Source: Streptomyces sp. DH24 (GTDB lineage Bacteria; Actinomycetota; Actinomycetes; Streptomycetales; Streptomycetaceae). From it: 64,000 nucleotides of DNA. Below, piece by piece: positions 41,615 to 50,795 of the stretch; the first letter of the stretch is position 1, and every line of letters starts with the position of its first letter. The notes under the pieces are model-generated. The model saw nothing but the letters and a program-made list of their open reading frames with translations, searched no databases and was not told the origin of the DNA. The translations under genes and the position numbers were made by a program. Where the stretch lies: NCBI RefSeq assembly GCF_029813775.1, contig NZ_JARVKW010000007.1, forward strand, positions 186,001 through 250,000. The letters run 5' to 3'.

Positions 41615-42876
41615 GGGCGCTCCGGGGTGGCGTGGGCCGAGGCGCGGGTCAGGGTCCGGGTCGCGTGGATCAGCAGGGTCAGGGCGGTCGCACCGCAGGC
41701 CAGGGCGGGGACGGCGGATGTGCCCCAGGCGGTGACGAGGGTGTCCACGGGGACGGCGAGGAAGCCGCAGCCGGGCAGGCGGCCGGCGAAGACCGTGGCG
41801 AGGGCAAGCCCTTCGGCCGTCGCGGCGGCCGTGAGGACCAGCCCGGGGGCGTGGGTGAAGCCGTGGACGGTGAGGAGGCGGGCGAGGAACAGCAGGGCGC
41901 CCAGGGTGAGTGCCTTGGCGAAGGCGGCGGGCTCGCCGAGAGCGGTGCCGCACAGCGCGACGAGTGCGGCCAGCGCGCCCAGGAACAGGGCGAACGCGCC
42001 GAGCAGCAACGGCCGTACGGAGGCCGCGAATTCCTCCAGGCCGCGGCTGGCCGCCAGTCTGCGGCGGGCGCGGGTGGCGAAGAGGTGGGCGCTCAAGGCG
42101 GCGGGTGCGCAGGCCAGGGCGAGGGCCAGGACCGGGGCCGTCGTGAGCGGCCAGGGGCCGTCGGTGTCGCCGGTGGGCAGGCTGTCGGGGCCGCCCATGA
42201 CGGCGGCTGCCAGCAGGCCGTCGCCGAGGAGGGCGTATCCGACGAGCCAGCAGGTCCAGAGGCCGGTGCCGTGACCGGGCGGGCCGGCCGGGGCGCCGCG
42301 GCCGGCGGGGCTCAGCGGGCCTCGGCGCAGCGCCGTGCGCAGGCTCAGGATGACGGCGAGGGCGCCCGCCACGGCGGCGATCAGCCGGGCCTGCCCGTCG
42401 GTGAGCCGGAGCGCGGCAACGGTCGCCGCGCACAGTGCTCCGGGCAGCAGGGTGAGGAGCATCCAGCGGGCCCGCGCCACGGGGGCGGCCGGGGCGGCGG
42501 GGCGCGACGGCGGCGCCTGCGTGTCGCGGGGGACGCGGGCGTACATCTCCTCCGCGAGCGAGAAGACGTCCCGGTGCCGGAAGCGGGCCGCCGTCCGGTC
42601 GGTGACGCCGTGGGCCTCGAGGCCCGCCGCGATCTCCAGGGCGTCGACGGCCCGTTCGCACAGGTCCCGGTGTCGGTGCAGGAGTGCCTTCACCGGGTCG
42701 GCGGCGCGACGGGCGGAGGTCCGCCGTCGGCTGCCGGGGGTCGCCCCGGATTCCCGCGCGGCAGCGGCGGCCGACGGGTCTGGGTTCTCCTCCCCCGGCG
42801 CCTCCCGGGACCGTTCGTCCCGGGCGCCGGGGCTGTCCGGGGTGCCGGGCAGGTCCAGTTCTCCGAGGCCGCCCAT
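41608..42876 (-). CDS. Polytopic membrane protein of glycan operon
   Basis: A 422-aa protein. The N-terminal 130 residues are soluble and acidic/basic-mixed, with a stretch of short helices (HRDLCERAVDALEIAAGLEAHGV). From residue 135 there are about eight to ten hydrophobic segments (for example ARLIAAVAGALAVILSL, LLLGAFALFLGALAALVALCG, VFAGRLPGCGFLAVPVD). It follows the PelF-like gene directly (TAAATG). Position suggests a role like PelG, the flippase/synthase partner of PelF, but I see no diagnostic motif, and the soluble N-terminus is not a PelG feature that I know. Confidence 0.75.
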   Translation of the reverse strand: MGGLGELDLPGTPDSPGARDERSREAPGEENPDPSAAAAARESGATPGSRRRTSARRAADPVKALLHRHRDLCERAVDALEIAAGLEAHGVTDRTAARFRHRDVFSLAEEMYARVPRDTQAPPSRPAAPAAPVARARWMLLTLLPGALCAATVAALRLTDGQARLIAAVAGALAVILSLRTALRRGPLSPAGRGAPAGPPGHGTGLWTCWLVGYALLGDGLLAAAVMGGPDSLPTGDTDGPWPLTTAPVLALALACAPAALSAHLFATRARRRLAASRGLEEFAASVRPLLLGAFALFLGALAALVALCGTALGEPAAFAKALTLGALLFLARLLTVHGFTHAPGLVLTAAATAEGLALATVFAGRLPGCGFLAVPVDTLVTAWGTSAVPALACGATALTLLIHATRTLTRASAHATPERPC

Positions 42877-44679
42877 TTACGCTCCCTCCCGGGCGGAAGC
42901 CGGCACGGAAGCCGAAGCCGAGCCGGAAGCCGACGCACGGGCCGAACCCGGGCCCGAACCCGGGCCGAAAGCCCGCGCACGGGCCGGGGCCGCCGCCGCA
43001 ACCGGGACCGGCGCCGCGTCCGGCATCGCCCAGCCGGGTCCGCCCCGGGCCACGAGCCGAGCCGTGGGGTCGGTCCAACGGCCGGGCACATGGGACTCGG
43101 CCGGCGCGGCGAACGGCAACGGGTCCCCCGCGTCGTCCAGAACGACGCGACGGACGGGGGTGTGCGAGACGATCTCCAGGTAAATGCCGTGAAATGCCGC
43201 GACGTTCTGCTCGACGGTGAACAGTTCGAGCGCACGGGCGCGTGCGGCGGCCCCGAGGCGCTCACGGCGCTCCGGGTCGCGCATTAGTGCCACGCACGCC
43301 TCGGCGAGCGCCCGCGGATTGCGCGGCGGTACGACGAGACCCGTGCCGCCGATGACCTCCACGACCGCGCCGACGTCGGTGGACACCGTCGCGCGCCCGC
43401 AGAGCATGGCCTCGACCAGGCTGACGGGGAAGCCCTCGACGACGCTGGACAGCACGACGACGGCGCCGGAGGCGTACGCGTCGGCGGGGGTGGGCAGTTC
43501 GGGGCCGCCGATCTCCTCGAAGGACACCGGGTTGGCGCCCACGGAGTGCGGCCCGTCCGCCTCGTCGGGAAAGAGCTGCGCGGCCAGCACCCGGCAGTGG
43601 CCGAGATAGGCCTCGCCCTCGGGACCCGCGGGGGCGCCGACGACGCGCAGCCGGGCCCTCGGCTCCTCCTTGCGGACCTCGGCGAAGGCGTGCAGCAGGG
43701 AGACGATGTCCTTCGCGGGTTCCACCCGGCCGACCCAGACGAGCGTGTCCGGGTCGGCGTCCTCGGGCGCCTCGCCGACCTCGGCGAACGGGCCGGCGTC
43801 CATGCCGGGGTAGACGGTGCGGAGCTTGGCGCGGTCGGCGCCGCAGCGTTCCTGCCAGCGCCGGGCGTGGGTGTTGCCGGGGGTGATCACCGCGGCGCGC
43901 CGGTAGGTCTCGGCGGCGAGCCCGCCGTGGAAGGCGGCGAGCAGGGACCGCACGGCGGGCGGGGCCTCTCCGGCGGTCAGGTAGTGCGACCGCAGCTGCA
44001 CCCCGTACTCGGTCACCAGCAGCGGTACGCCGTGGAAGTGCCCGGCGAGCAGCCCGGGCAGCGCGGCGGCGCCGGAGGTCGCGTGGCACAGGTCGGCCGC
44101 GCCGAGCCCGTCGTCCTCGTACCAGTCGAGGGAGAGGGGGCGCAGCGCGCGTTCCAGGTGCGCGGCGACGGCGAGCAGGTCGGGGACGCGGGCCTCGCGC
44201 GCCGCCCGGTCGGCGCCGGGCGCGCGGCAGGCACGCTCCAGGGCGCGTACGGCGGTCTCGGAACGGAGGGCGCCGACGAGACCTCCTTCGTCGCGGGCGA
44301 GTTCGGCGAGGCCGTAGAGGGCGTCGGCGAAAGTGCTGAAACGGTCCGCCTCAGTGGCGGACGACTCCGCGGGGGCGCCGACGGGGCCCGCCGCGCACAC
44401 CGCCGACGCCAGCGCGTCGTAGCACTCGGCGAAGCGCCGGCGCGCACGGCGCCCGTACAGCACCCCGTCGTCCTCGGCGGTCCACAGGGGCGCGGTGCGC
44501 ACCCGGGCGACCTGGGGCGGCAGCGGGATCCGGCCCTCGTCCTCCTGGCGCCGGCTGCGGCTGAGCGCGTAGACGTCGAACTCGTGCCGGCGGAGCCCGC
44601 GCACGAGCCGGTCGCACCAGAGTCCGGCGTCACCGTTCACATACGGGTAGCCACCCTCCGTAAGCAGTGCGATGCGCAC
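42877..44679 (-). CDS. DUF3492/PelF-like GT4 glycosyltransferase
   Basis: A 600-aa GT-B glycosyltransferase. It begins MRIALLTEGGYPYVNGD, with the DUF3492 N-terminal half (as in PelF) and a GT4 C-terminal half: DTLVWVGRVEPAKD, then an E-x7-E motif (EGFPVSLVE) and DVGAVVEVIGG. PelF polymerises the cationic Pel polysaccharide from UDP-GalNAc/GlcNAc-type donors in other bacteria. The C-terminal 50 residues are an Ala/Ser/Gly repeat tail of no known role. The ATG at 44679 heads an operon of membrane protein, epimerase and GH135-like protein. Confidence 0.85.
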   Translation of the reverse strand: MRIALLTEGGYPYVNGDAGLWCDRLVRGLRRHEFDVYALSRSRRQEDEGRIPLPPQVARVRTAPLWTAEDDGVLYGRRARRRFAECYDALASAVCAAGPVGAPAESSATEADRFSTFADALYGLAELARDEGGLVGALRSETAVRALERACRAPGADRAAREARVPDLLAVAAHLERALRPLSLDWYEDDGLGAADLCHATSGAAALPGLLAGHFHGVPLLVTEYGVQLRSHYLTAGEAPPAVRSLLAAFHGGLAAETYRRAAVITPGNTHARRWQERCGADRAKLRTVYPGMDAGPFAEVGEAPEDADPDTLVWVGRVEPAKDIVSLLHAFAEVRKEEPRARLRVVGAPAGPEGEAYLGHCRVLAAQLFPDEADGPHSVGANPVSFEEIGGPELPTPADAYASGAVVVLSSVVEGFPVSLVEAMLCGRATVSTDVGAVVEVIGGTGLVVPPRNPRALAEACVALMRDPERRERLGAAARARALELFTVEQNVAAFHGIYLEIVSHTPVRRVVLDDAGDPLPFAAPAESHVPGRWTDPTARLVARGGPGWAMPDAAPVPVAAAAPARARAFGPGSGPGSARASASGSASASVPASAREGA

Positions 44680-44940
44680 GAGTGCACCCCCGATCTCCCG
44701 TCCAGGGAGCCGCCGTTGACCCGGCGGCTCGCAGCGGGACGAACGTATGCGGACAAGGCGGTGGCGCGATGGACGGTTGTCCGTCGCGCCACCAAAAGGG
44801 GTGAACGGTCGTGACTTTCCCGTGCGACTCGCGTTCTGTCGCGCTAAGAGATCAGACGGACACGATGCGTGATACGGCGGCCAACGATCGTGTACACGTC
44901 GATGACCCCGTCCCGGCCTGAACCCGGTCCCGCCCGGCTG

Positions 44941-46530
44941 TCAACGGACCGGATAAGGCCAGGCGTTGGGCAGGCAGCGGATGCCGTTGTACTCCAGGAA
45001 CTTCGTCTGCTGCTGCATGACCGGCGCGAGGTCGCCGTTCTTGTCGCAGGTGACGTGGCCGTAGCCGAGGCGGTGGCCGATCTCGTGGTTGATCAGCATC
45101 TGCCGGTAGGCGTGGATGTCGTCGCCGTACGTCTCGGACCCCTGCGCCCACCGATAAGCGTTGATCATCACGCGCTGCGTGGCGGCCGAGTCGCAGGAGA
45201 CGTTGTCGACGGTGGTGTCGAGGCCCGACTTGGCGCACCAGTCGGCGGTGGTGCCGGGGCTGGCGAGGGTGATCACGAAGTCGACCTCGCCGGAGTAGAC
45301 GCGCTCGAAGGTGCGGGCGCCGTTGTGGGCCCAGCTCCGGTCGTCGTTCAGCGTCTTCTGCACGGCCTGCGCGAAGAGTGCGCCGTCGAGCCCGAGCCCT
45401 TTCTCGACGTCCACGCGGTAGGTGTACTTCTGCCCCTTCCCGGGCGCCTTGTCGACACCGGGGATGGCCTCGAACTTCCCCGAGCCCTTCAGCTCGGCGC
45501 CGAGCGGGTACGTCCTGGCCATCTTCTGCGCGTACGTCAGCGGTGCGGGCGCGGCATCCGAGGGCGCCGGCCGTGCGTCGCCGCGGGAGGCGGAGTCGTC
45601 CGTGTCCCGGGACTGCTCGGCGGCCGACTGCGTCGGCGAGTCGGCGCCGTCGGCCCCGTCGGTGACCTGGCCGGCCACGACGACGGCCAGCACGGTGGTC
45701 ACCGCGGCGGCGGCGATGCCGGTGAACGTGCGGCCCTTGCCGCCCCTGTTCTGCGCGGGCTCACCGGTCGGCGGCGCGTCGTCGTCATCGGCGTCGGTGC
45801 GGAGGGTGTGCGGGTCGGTGGTGTCCCCGTCGGCGGGAGACCGGTGGGCACGGGACACAGGGGGTGCGAACACGTCGTCGTCCTCGTCGAAGGCGTCGAG
45901 GTATTCCGGCCGTGGTCCGGCCGGGGGCGCCTGTCGCTGCCGCGGGATGGGAACACCCGGTCCTGGTGCTCCGGGCACGCCCGGCACACCATGGCCGGCA
46001 CCGATCCGCCCACTCAAGTCTCCCCAGCCGCCGCCTGCTTCACGCTGCTCCGGATGGCCACCACGCGCCTGGGGGACACCGTGGGCCGGGGTGCCGTCGG
46101 GAAAACGCGGCACACCATGGGCTGGCGTCCCGTCAGCAAAACGCGGCACCCCTTGCGCCGGGGTGCCGTCGGAAAAGCGCGGGACACCGTGAGCAGGCGT
46201 CCCGTCAGCAAAACGCGGCACCCCTTGCGCCGGGGTGCCGTCGGAAAAGCGCGGCACACCGTGAGCAGGCATCCCGTCCGGCAGCCACGGGCCGCCCTGT
46301 CTCCACGTCCCGTCGGCCGGGCCGGGGGCGCCCTGGGCGGGCGGGGCGGCGTCCGGGACGCGGGGGACGCCGCGCGCGGGTGTGCCGTCCGGCAGCCACA
46401 GGCCGCCCTGGGTGCTCGGCGCCGGGCGTGCGGGCGCGGTGTCTGCGGCGGGCGGGCGGCCCTTCCGTGTTCCGGTCGTGTCCGCGGCGGCGCCCTTGGG
46501 AGCAGGTCCGCGGCGGCTGTGGCGTCCCAC
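44941..46530 (-). CDS. DUF3152 metzincin-like protein with repeat-rich N-terminus
   Basis: A 529-aa protein with a cytoplasmic N-terminal half (residues 1-260) of Pro/Gly-rich repeats, one membrane segment near 265-287, and a DUF3152 domain at about 340-529. It contains the zinc-binding HEIGHRLGYGH (residues 482-492), a metzincin-type HExxHxxGxxH. The domain is expected outside the cell, and a peptidase role is plausible but unproven for the family. The ATG at 46530 starts 8 nt after the upstream alpha/beta hydrolase stop. The N-terminal repeats come from a 72-bp tandem repeat (46091-46290) and could be a surface spacer or an artefact of slippage. Confidence 0.85.
   Translation of the reverse strand: MGRHSRRGPAPKGAAADTTGTRKGRPPAADTAPARPAPSTQGGLWLPDGTPARGVPRVPDAAPPAQGAPGPADGTWRQGGPWLPDGMPAHGVPRFSDGTPAQGVPRFADGTPAHGVPRFSDGTPAQGVPRFADGTPAHGVPRFPDGTPAHGVPQARGGHPEQREAGGGWGDLSGRIGAGHGVPGVPGAPGPGVPIPRQRQAPPAGPRPEYLDAFDEDDDVFAPPVSRAHRSPADGDTTDPHTLRTDADDDDAPPTGEPAQNRGGKGRTFTGIAAAAVTTVLAVVVAGQVTDGADGADSPTQSAAEQSRDTDDSASRGDARPAPSDAAPAPLTYAQKMARTYPLGAELKGSGKFEAIPGVDKAPGKGQKYTYRVDVEKGLGLDGALFAQAVQKTLNDDRSWAHNGARTFERVYSGEVDFVITLASPGTTADWCAKSGLDTTVDNVSCDSAATQRVMINAYRWAQGSETYGDDIHAYRQMLINHEIGHRLGYGHVTCDKNGDLAPVMQQQTKFLEYNGIRCLPNAWPYPVR
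46091..46290. repeat. 72-bp tandem repeats in DUF3152 gene
   Basis: Units begin at 46091, 46163 and 46235 (the last partial). Each encodes two 12-residue modules of the form DGTPAxGVPRFx. Sequence before and after the block carries more diverged copies. Confidence 0.9.
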
Positions 46531-46538
46531 CTCTCGCC

Positions 46539-47633
46539 TCAGCCCCTCGCGCTCTCGCCGGCACCGTCCGCACCGACCCCCGGCTCACCAGCGTTCTCGG
46601 CCATCTCGGCCACCCCAGTCACCCCGTCGGCATCGTCGGCCTCGTCCGCGTCGGCGGACCCGTCGGCCCCCACGCTAGGGCCTCCGGCGTCCGTGAGGAG
46701 GTCCCGGACCGCCATTGCCACCGTCTCGGGGTACTCCATCATCGCCACGTGACCCGCCTCCGGGAGCGTCAGCAGCCGGGAGTCGCGGAAGGCGCGGGCG
46801 GCCCGCCGGGCCATGCGGAAGCCGACGAGCTGGTCGCGTCCGCCGTAGACGAGGAGGGTCGGGGCGAGGACCCGCTCGGCCTGGCGCCACAGTCCTTGCT
46901 GCCCGCCCAGCGTGTACGCGTTGACGATTCCGCGTGCCGAGCGCGCCATCGCGTCCCAGAAGTACGGCAGCCGGAGCCGGCGCTCCATCTCCTCCACGGC
47001 GTTGCGGAAGCCCTCCTCCGTCACCCGCCCGGGGTCGCCGTAGCAGAGCGCGAGAACGCCCCGCACCCGCTGCTCCGCCGTCCACTCCCGGGTGATCCGT
47101 GTGAACAGCTGCGCGACGCCGGGCAGCGCGAGCAGCCCGGTCGGCACGGCGCTGCGCTGGACGCGGATCTCCGGCAGCGCGGGCGAGACGAGCGTGAGCG
47201 TCCGCACGAGGTCGGGCCGCACCGCGGCGACCCGGGTGGTGATCGCGCCGCCGAGCGAGTTGCCGAAGAGGTGCACGGGGCCGCGTCCGGCCGCGTCGAG
47301 GTAGCGGATGACCGCGCGGGCGTGGCCGGTGATCGAGTAGTCGCCGTCGTCGGGCGGCGGGGAGTCGCCGAAGCCCGGCAGGTCGAGGGCCTCGCCGTCG
47401 ACCTCGTCGGCCAGCAGCTGCATCAGCGCCGACCAGTTCAGGGAGGACCCGCCGAGCCCGTGCACGTAGAGGGCGGGCGGCAGTCCGGTGCGCTCCGGCG
47501 GGCGCGAACGGATGTTGAGCGTGATCCCGGGCAGCTCGACCGACCTGAGCCGCTCGCCCTCCGCGACCCTCACGGGCGCCACCTTCGGGAGGACTTGAGG
47601 TGCCTGCACGGAGGGGAGATCGGTCGAAGACAT
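46539..47633 (-). CDS. Alpha/beta hydrolase
   Basis: A 364-aa alpha/beta hydrolase. The oxyanion HGLGGSS, nucleophile elbow GNSLGG (Ser), catalytic-Asp region YGGRDQLV and His in EAGHVAMM are all present. The last 45 residues are an acidic Asp/Gly/Ala tail unrelated to the fold. Substrates are unknown; similar proteins are annotated as esterases. The ATG is at 47633. It is 8 nt from the DUF3152 gene, so the two form an operon. Confidence 0.88.
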   Translation of the reverse strand: MSSTDLPSVQAPQVLPKVAPVRVAEGERLRSVELPGITLNIRSRPPERTGLPPALYVHGLGGSSLNWSALMQLLADEVDGEALDLPGFGDSPPPDDGDYSITGHARAVIRYLDAAGRGPVHLFGNSLGGAITTRVAAVRPDLVRTLTLVSPALPEIRVQRSAVPTGLLALPGVAQLFTRITREWTAEQRVRGVLALCYGDPGRVTEEGFRNAVEEMERRLRLPYFWDAMARSARGIVNAYTLGGQQGLWRQAERVLAPTLLVYGGRDQLVGFRMARRAARAFRDSRLLTLPEAGHVAMMEYPETVAMAVRDLLTDAGGPSVGADGSADADEADDADGVTGVAEMAENAGEPGVGADGAGESARG

Positions 47634-47873
47634 GCGGCAATGTTACGAGACGATCACGTGCCGATTCACGTGTCGGCGGTCACAGAATCGGCCCGCGGCG
47701 AGAACCCGGCACATCCGTGGGTACCCACTCGCACGGACCCCGGCGTGCGCGGTGCGTAACGCCCCGGACGCGGATGGCATGGCGTACGGACCGGGTGTCT
47801 CCTAGGCTCGTGCAGAGGGCACCCGCGTGTGGCCCCTGCACACCCAGGGACGTTCGTAGGAAGGGAGCCCGTC

Positions 47874-48098
47874 ATGGCTGTAGATCCCACCGATCCCGAG
47901 ACCTTCGAGGACGGCGACGAGCAGGAACCCGAGGAGTTCGACGTGGAGGCCCCGGAGGTCGACGCGGCGGAACAGCAGACGGACGTCGCGCCCCGGAGGG
48001 ACGACCCGCTGACCGGCGTGAACCCGGATCGCGCGAACGAGGCCGACCTGGTCGAGCAGGCCCGGATCGTCTCGCTCGACGAGGACGACTACCGGTGA
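47874..48098 (+). CDS. Small acidic actinobacterial protein
   Basis: A 74-aa protein, strongly acidic (MAVDPTDPETFEDGDEQEPEE and similar), with no membrane segment and no cysteine. A conserved-looking C-terminal stretch ends in VSLDEDDYR. The ATG at 47874 is preceded by AAGGGAG. I recall similar small acidic proteins being common in streptomycetes but not a function. Confidence 0.75.
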   Translation: MAVDPTDPETFEDGDEQEPEEFDVEAPEVDAAEQQTDVAPRRDDPLTGVNPDRANEADLVEQARIVSLDEDDYR

Positions 48099-48421
48099 GC
48101 CGGAGCTTTTCGGGACGCAGCTGAACCCGCAGGACGGCAGGGTCGTCGACCGGGCGGGGCGGCGGGACCGACGGAGACGTCCGGCGGGGCAGCAGGGCCG
48201 ACGGAGACGTCCGGCGGGGCGGCGGCCGGTCGGAAGACCGGAAAAACCTGCGGGAGGAAGCCGTATCCTTCCCCTTCCGATCCTGTTCGAAACGGTCTGC
48301 GCGGCTATCGCCGCCGTCCGGTCCGTGAAATTCTGCGCTCGCACCGCGCACAGCACGGTTACCGAAAAGTACGATGGCGGCGCGGCGCACACCGCACATG
48401 GACGACTGAGTGGGAGGCGGC
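48099..48421. other. Intergenic region upstream of TetR gene with tandem repeats
   Basis: 323 nt without a gene. 48153-48212 is two 30-nt imperfect tandem units with a third partial copy to 48229. The stretch after it (48240-48420) is the promoter-containing segment for the TetR gene; TACGAT at 48371-48376 could be a -10, but no convincing -35 is seen. Confidence 0.7.
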
Positions 48422-49066
48422 GTGACAGCCATCGAGCAGACAGAGGCGGTACGCCCGCGGGGCACGCGCCTGCCGCGCCGTGCCCGACGGAACCAGCTGC
48501 TGGGCGCCGCCCAGCAAGTCTTCGTGGCGCAGGGCTACCACGCGGCCGCGATGGACGACATCGCCGAGCGCGCCGGTGTCAGCAAGCCGGTGCTCTACCA
48601 GCACTTCCCGGGCAAGCTCGACCTCTACCTGGCACTGCTGGACCAGCACTGCGAGTCGCTGATCCAGTCGGTGCGCAACGCGCTCGCGTCGACGACCGAC
48701 AACAAGCAGCGCGTGCGGGCGACGATGGACGCCTATTTCGCCTACGTCGAGGACGACGGCGGCGCGTTCCGCCTGGTCTTCGAGTCGGACCTGACGAACG
48801 AGCCCGCCGTGCGCGAGCGCGTCGACAAGGTCACCAACGAGTGCGCCGAGGCGATCTGCGACGTCATCGCCGAGGACACCGGGCTGTCGCGCGCCGAGTC
48901 GATGCTGCTCGCCTCCGGTCTGGGCGGCCTCGCTCAGGTGGTGGCCCGCTCCTGGCTGCACAGCGACCGCAGCGTGCCGCGCGACCAGGCGGTCCAGCTG
49001 CTGACGTCGCTGGCGTGGCGGGGCATCGCCGGTTTCCCGCTGCACGGCATCGACCAGCAGCACTGA
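48422..49066 (+). CDS. TetR-family transcriptional regulator
   Basis: A 214-aa TetR-type regulator. The N-terminal helix-turn-helix occupies residues 24-68 (AAMDDIAERAGVSKPVLYQHFPGK is its core). The C-terminal ligand domain has no recognisable specificity. The GTG at 48422 is preceded by GGGAGG. No adjacent divergent transporter is seen; the neighbours are a small acidic protein gene upstream and DUF3107 downstream. Its targets are unknown. Confidence 0.92.
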   Translation: MTAIEQTEAVRPRGTRLPRRARRNQLLGAAQQVFVAQGYHAAAMDDIAERAGVSKPVLYQHFPGKLDLYLALLDQHCESLIQSVRNALASTTDNKQRVRATMDAYFAYVEDDGGAFRLVFESDLTNEPAVRERVDKVTNECAEAICDVIAEDTGLSRAESMLLASGLGGLAQVVARSWLHSDRSVPRDQAVQLLTSLAWRGIAGFPLHGIDQQH

Positions 49067-49212
49067 CCCGGCGGCAGCAGGCCGGGCATTCCCGCCCGCT
49101 GTTCGCTCCTGGCGTTCCCGGCCGCAGCGTGTACGTCCCTTCACCGGGCTAATGTGTGCTGCGTACGGCGCGCAAGGTCGCGCACTTCACTGACCGTCGG
49201 AGGGACATAGCC

Positions 49213-49440
49213 GTGGAGGTCAAGATCGGCGTGCAGCACGCGCCGCGCGAGATCGTTCTGGAGAGCGGTCAGAGCGCCGAGGAGGTCGAGCGCGCGGTGG
49301 CCGAGGCGCTGGCCGGGAAGTCGCAGCTGCTGAGCCTCGTGGACGAGCACGGCCGCAAGATCCTGGTCCCGGCCGACCGCCTCGCGTACGTCGAGATCGG
49401 CGAGCCGGCCCCCCGCAAGGTGGGCTTCGGCGCGCTGTAG
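49213..49440 (+). CDS. DUF3107 family protein
   Basis: A 75-aa protein beginning MEVKIGVQHAPREIVLE. It has the DUF3107 pattern: a beta-strand start, a helix with EEVERAVAEALAGK, and the C-terminal AYVEIGEPAPRKVGFG. The GTG at 49213 is preceded by GGAGGGAC. DUF3107 is a widespread short actinobacterial family of unknown function, often near ferritin-like and DEAD-box genes as here. Confidence 0.85.
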   Translation: MEVKIGVQHAPREIVLESGQSAEEVERAVAEALAGKSQLLSLVDEHGRKILVPADRLAYVEIGEPAPRKVGFGAL

Positions 49441-49470
49441 GCACGCAGCGGCGCTGCGACGCAGCGAGGA

Positions 49471-49506
49471 AAGGGCCCGGGGGTCGCGCAGACCAGCCGG
49501 GCCCTT
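49471..49506 (+). terminator. Terminator after DUF3107
   Basis: AAGGGCCCGG (49471-49480) and CCGGGCCCTT (49497-49506) form a 10-bp perfect stem followed by CCTG. It sits 31 nt after the DUF3107 stop. Confidence 0.85.
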
Positions 49507-49684
49507 CCTGATGCTGCTCGTCTCCCCGCGGGTCTCCCCGCTCGGACCTCCGAGCCGGGCCCCTTCCCGGTCCCTTCACGGATGGCCCACATCCCACCCA
49601 CAGGGAGGGTTGGATTCCGCAGGTCAGGGGTAATACGGGCTTGGACCGTTTTGGGCAGGGCCGGCCAAGTGGGAGGGACCCGAC

Positions 49685-49954
49685 GTGATCTTTGAAGCAC
49701 TCAGCTCCGCAGTGCTCGGCCTCGTCCTCGCGTGGGCGGCGGCCCACCGTCTGCCCCACCGGCTCCCGGCCCGCCCGCTCGTGCTGTCGACCGGTGTCGC
49801 CGGAGCCCTCTTCGGCGCCTTCGTCACGCGCGGCTCGCTCGACGCCGGCGGCATCCTGCTGACCCTCGCCGGAGCGGTGGCCGTCTCGGTCGCTTCCCTG
49901 TCGCTGCTGCTGCGCCCCTCGGGCAGACTGCGCGGACGCTCGGCGACGGCCTGA
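49685..49954 (+). CDS. Small membrane protein
   Basis: An 89-aa protein with two hydrophobic segments (about 7-22 and 36-75) and a basic C-terminal tail. The GTG at 49685 is preceded by GGGAGGGA. No motif is recognised. The protein is probably an integral inner-membrane protein. It has no close partner; the neighbour on the opposite strand is the ferritin-like gene. Confidence 0.7.
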   Translation: MIFEALSSAVLGLVLAWAAAHRLPHRLPARPLVLSTGVAGALFGAFVTRGSLDAGGILLTLAGAVAVSVASLSLLLRPSGRLRGRSATA

Positions 49955-50057
49955 GCCGCCGCCGCAGGCGCCGCCGTCCGTGACCGCGGGCCGGGTCCAC
50001 CCGGCCGTCGCGGCACGCAGCACGTCAGCCGGTGCGGTGACCGGCGAACCGGACGGT

Positions 50058-50795
50058 TCAGGCAGCCAGACCGAGCGCCGCCATCCGCTTTGTGTGCGCC
50101 TCGGTGATCCGGGAGAACATCCGGCCCACCTCGGCCAGGTCGAAGCCGTCCGCGACACCGCCCACGAGCATCGTCGACAGCGCGTCGCGCTCGGCGACCA
50201 CCCGCTGCGACTGCGACAGGGCCTCGCCCATCAACCGCCGTGCCCACAGCGCCAGTCGGCCGCCGACGCGCGGGTCGGCCTCGATCGCGGCGCGCACCCG
50301 GTCGACGGCGAACCCGGCGTGGCCCGTGTCGTCGAGCACGGCCAGCACCAGCCGGCGCGAGTCGGAGTCGAGACGGGCGGCCACCTCGCGGTAGAAGTCG
50401 CTGGCGATCGAGTCACCGACGTACGCCTTGACGAGCCCTTCCAGCCAGTCCGAGGGCGCCGTCTGCTTGTGGAAGCCCTCCAGCGCCGTGACGAACGGCT
50501 CCATCGCGCGGGTCGGCTCCTCGCCGATCTCCGTGAGCCGGTCCCGGAGCCGCTCGAAGTGGTGGAACTCCGCCGACGCCATCTTCGCCAGCTCGGCCTT
50601 GTCCTCCAGGGTCGGCGCCAGCTTGGCGTCCTCCGCGAGCCGCTCGAACGCCGCCAGCTCCCCGTACGCGAGCGCGCCGAGCAGGTCCACGACCGCGGCG
50701 CGGTACTGCGGTTCGGCGGAGGCCGTCGCCCAGTCCTTGGCGGCGACTCCGGTGTGTTCGGCGGACGTGTCGGAGGCGTTGTCAGGGGTCGTCAT
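50058..50795 (-). CDS. Ferritin-like fold protein
   Basis: A 245-aa protein with a ferritin-like four-helix core. The first iron-ligand helix reads YGELAAFERLAEDA and the partner helix EFHHFERLRD, supplying the E and ExxH ligands. The remaining helices contain RLVLAVLDDTGHAGFAVD. MiaE-like tRNA hydroxylases and other ferritin-like actinobacterial proteins share this pattern, so a di-iron oxidase role is possible. The ATG at 50795 replaces a longer upstream frame that reads through promoter sequence. It is divergent from the DEAD-box gene. Confidence 0.8.
   Translation of the reverse strand: MTTPDNASDTSAEHTGVAAKDWATASAEPQYRAAVVDLLGALAYGELAAFERLAEDAKLAPTLEDKAELAKMASAEFHHFERLRDRLTEIGEEPTRAMEPFVTALEGFHKQTAPSDWLEGLVKAYVGDSIASDFYREVAARLDSDSRRLVLAVLDDTGHAGFAVDRVRAAIEADPRVGGRLALWARRLMGEALSQSQRVVAERDALSTMLVGGVADGFDLAEVGRMFSRITEAHTKRMAALGLAA

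Noticed and set aside
41231..42274. Plus-strand frame of 347 codons in the glycan operon
   Set aside because: Low-complexity Arg/Gly frame antisense to the membrane protein and the candidate small ORFs.
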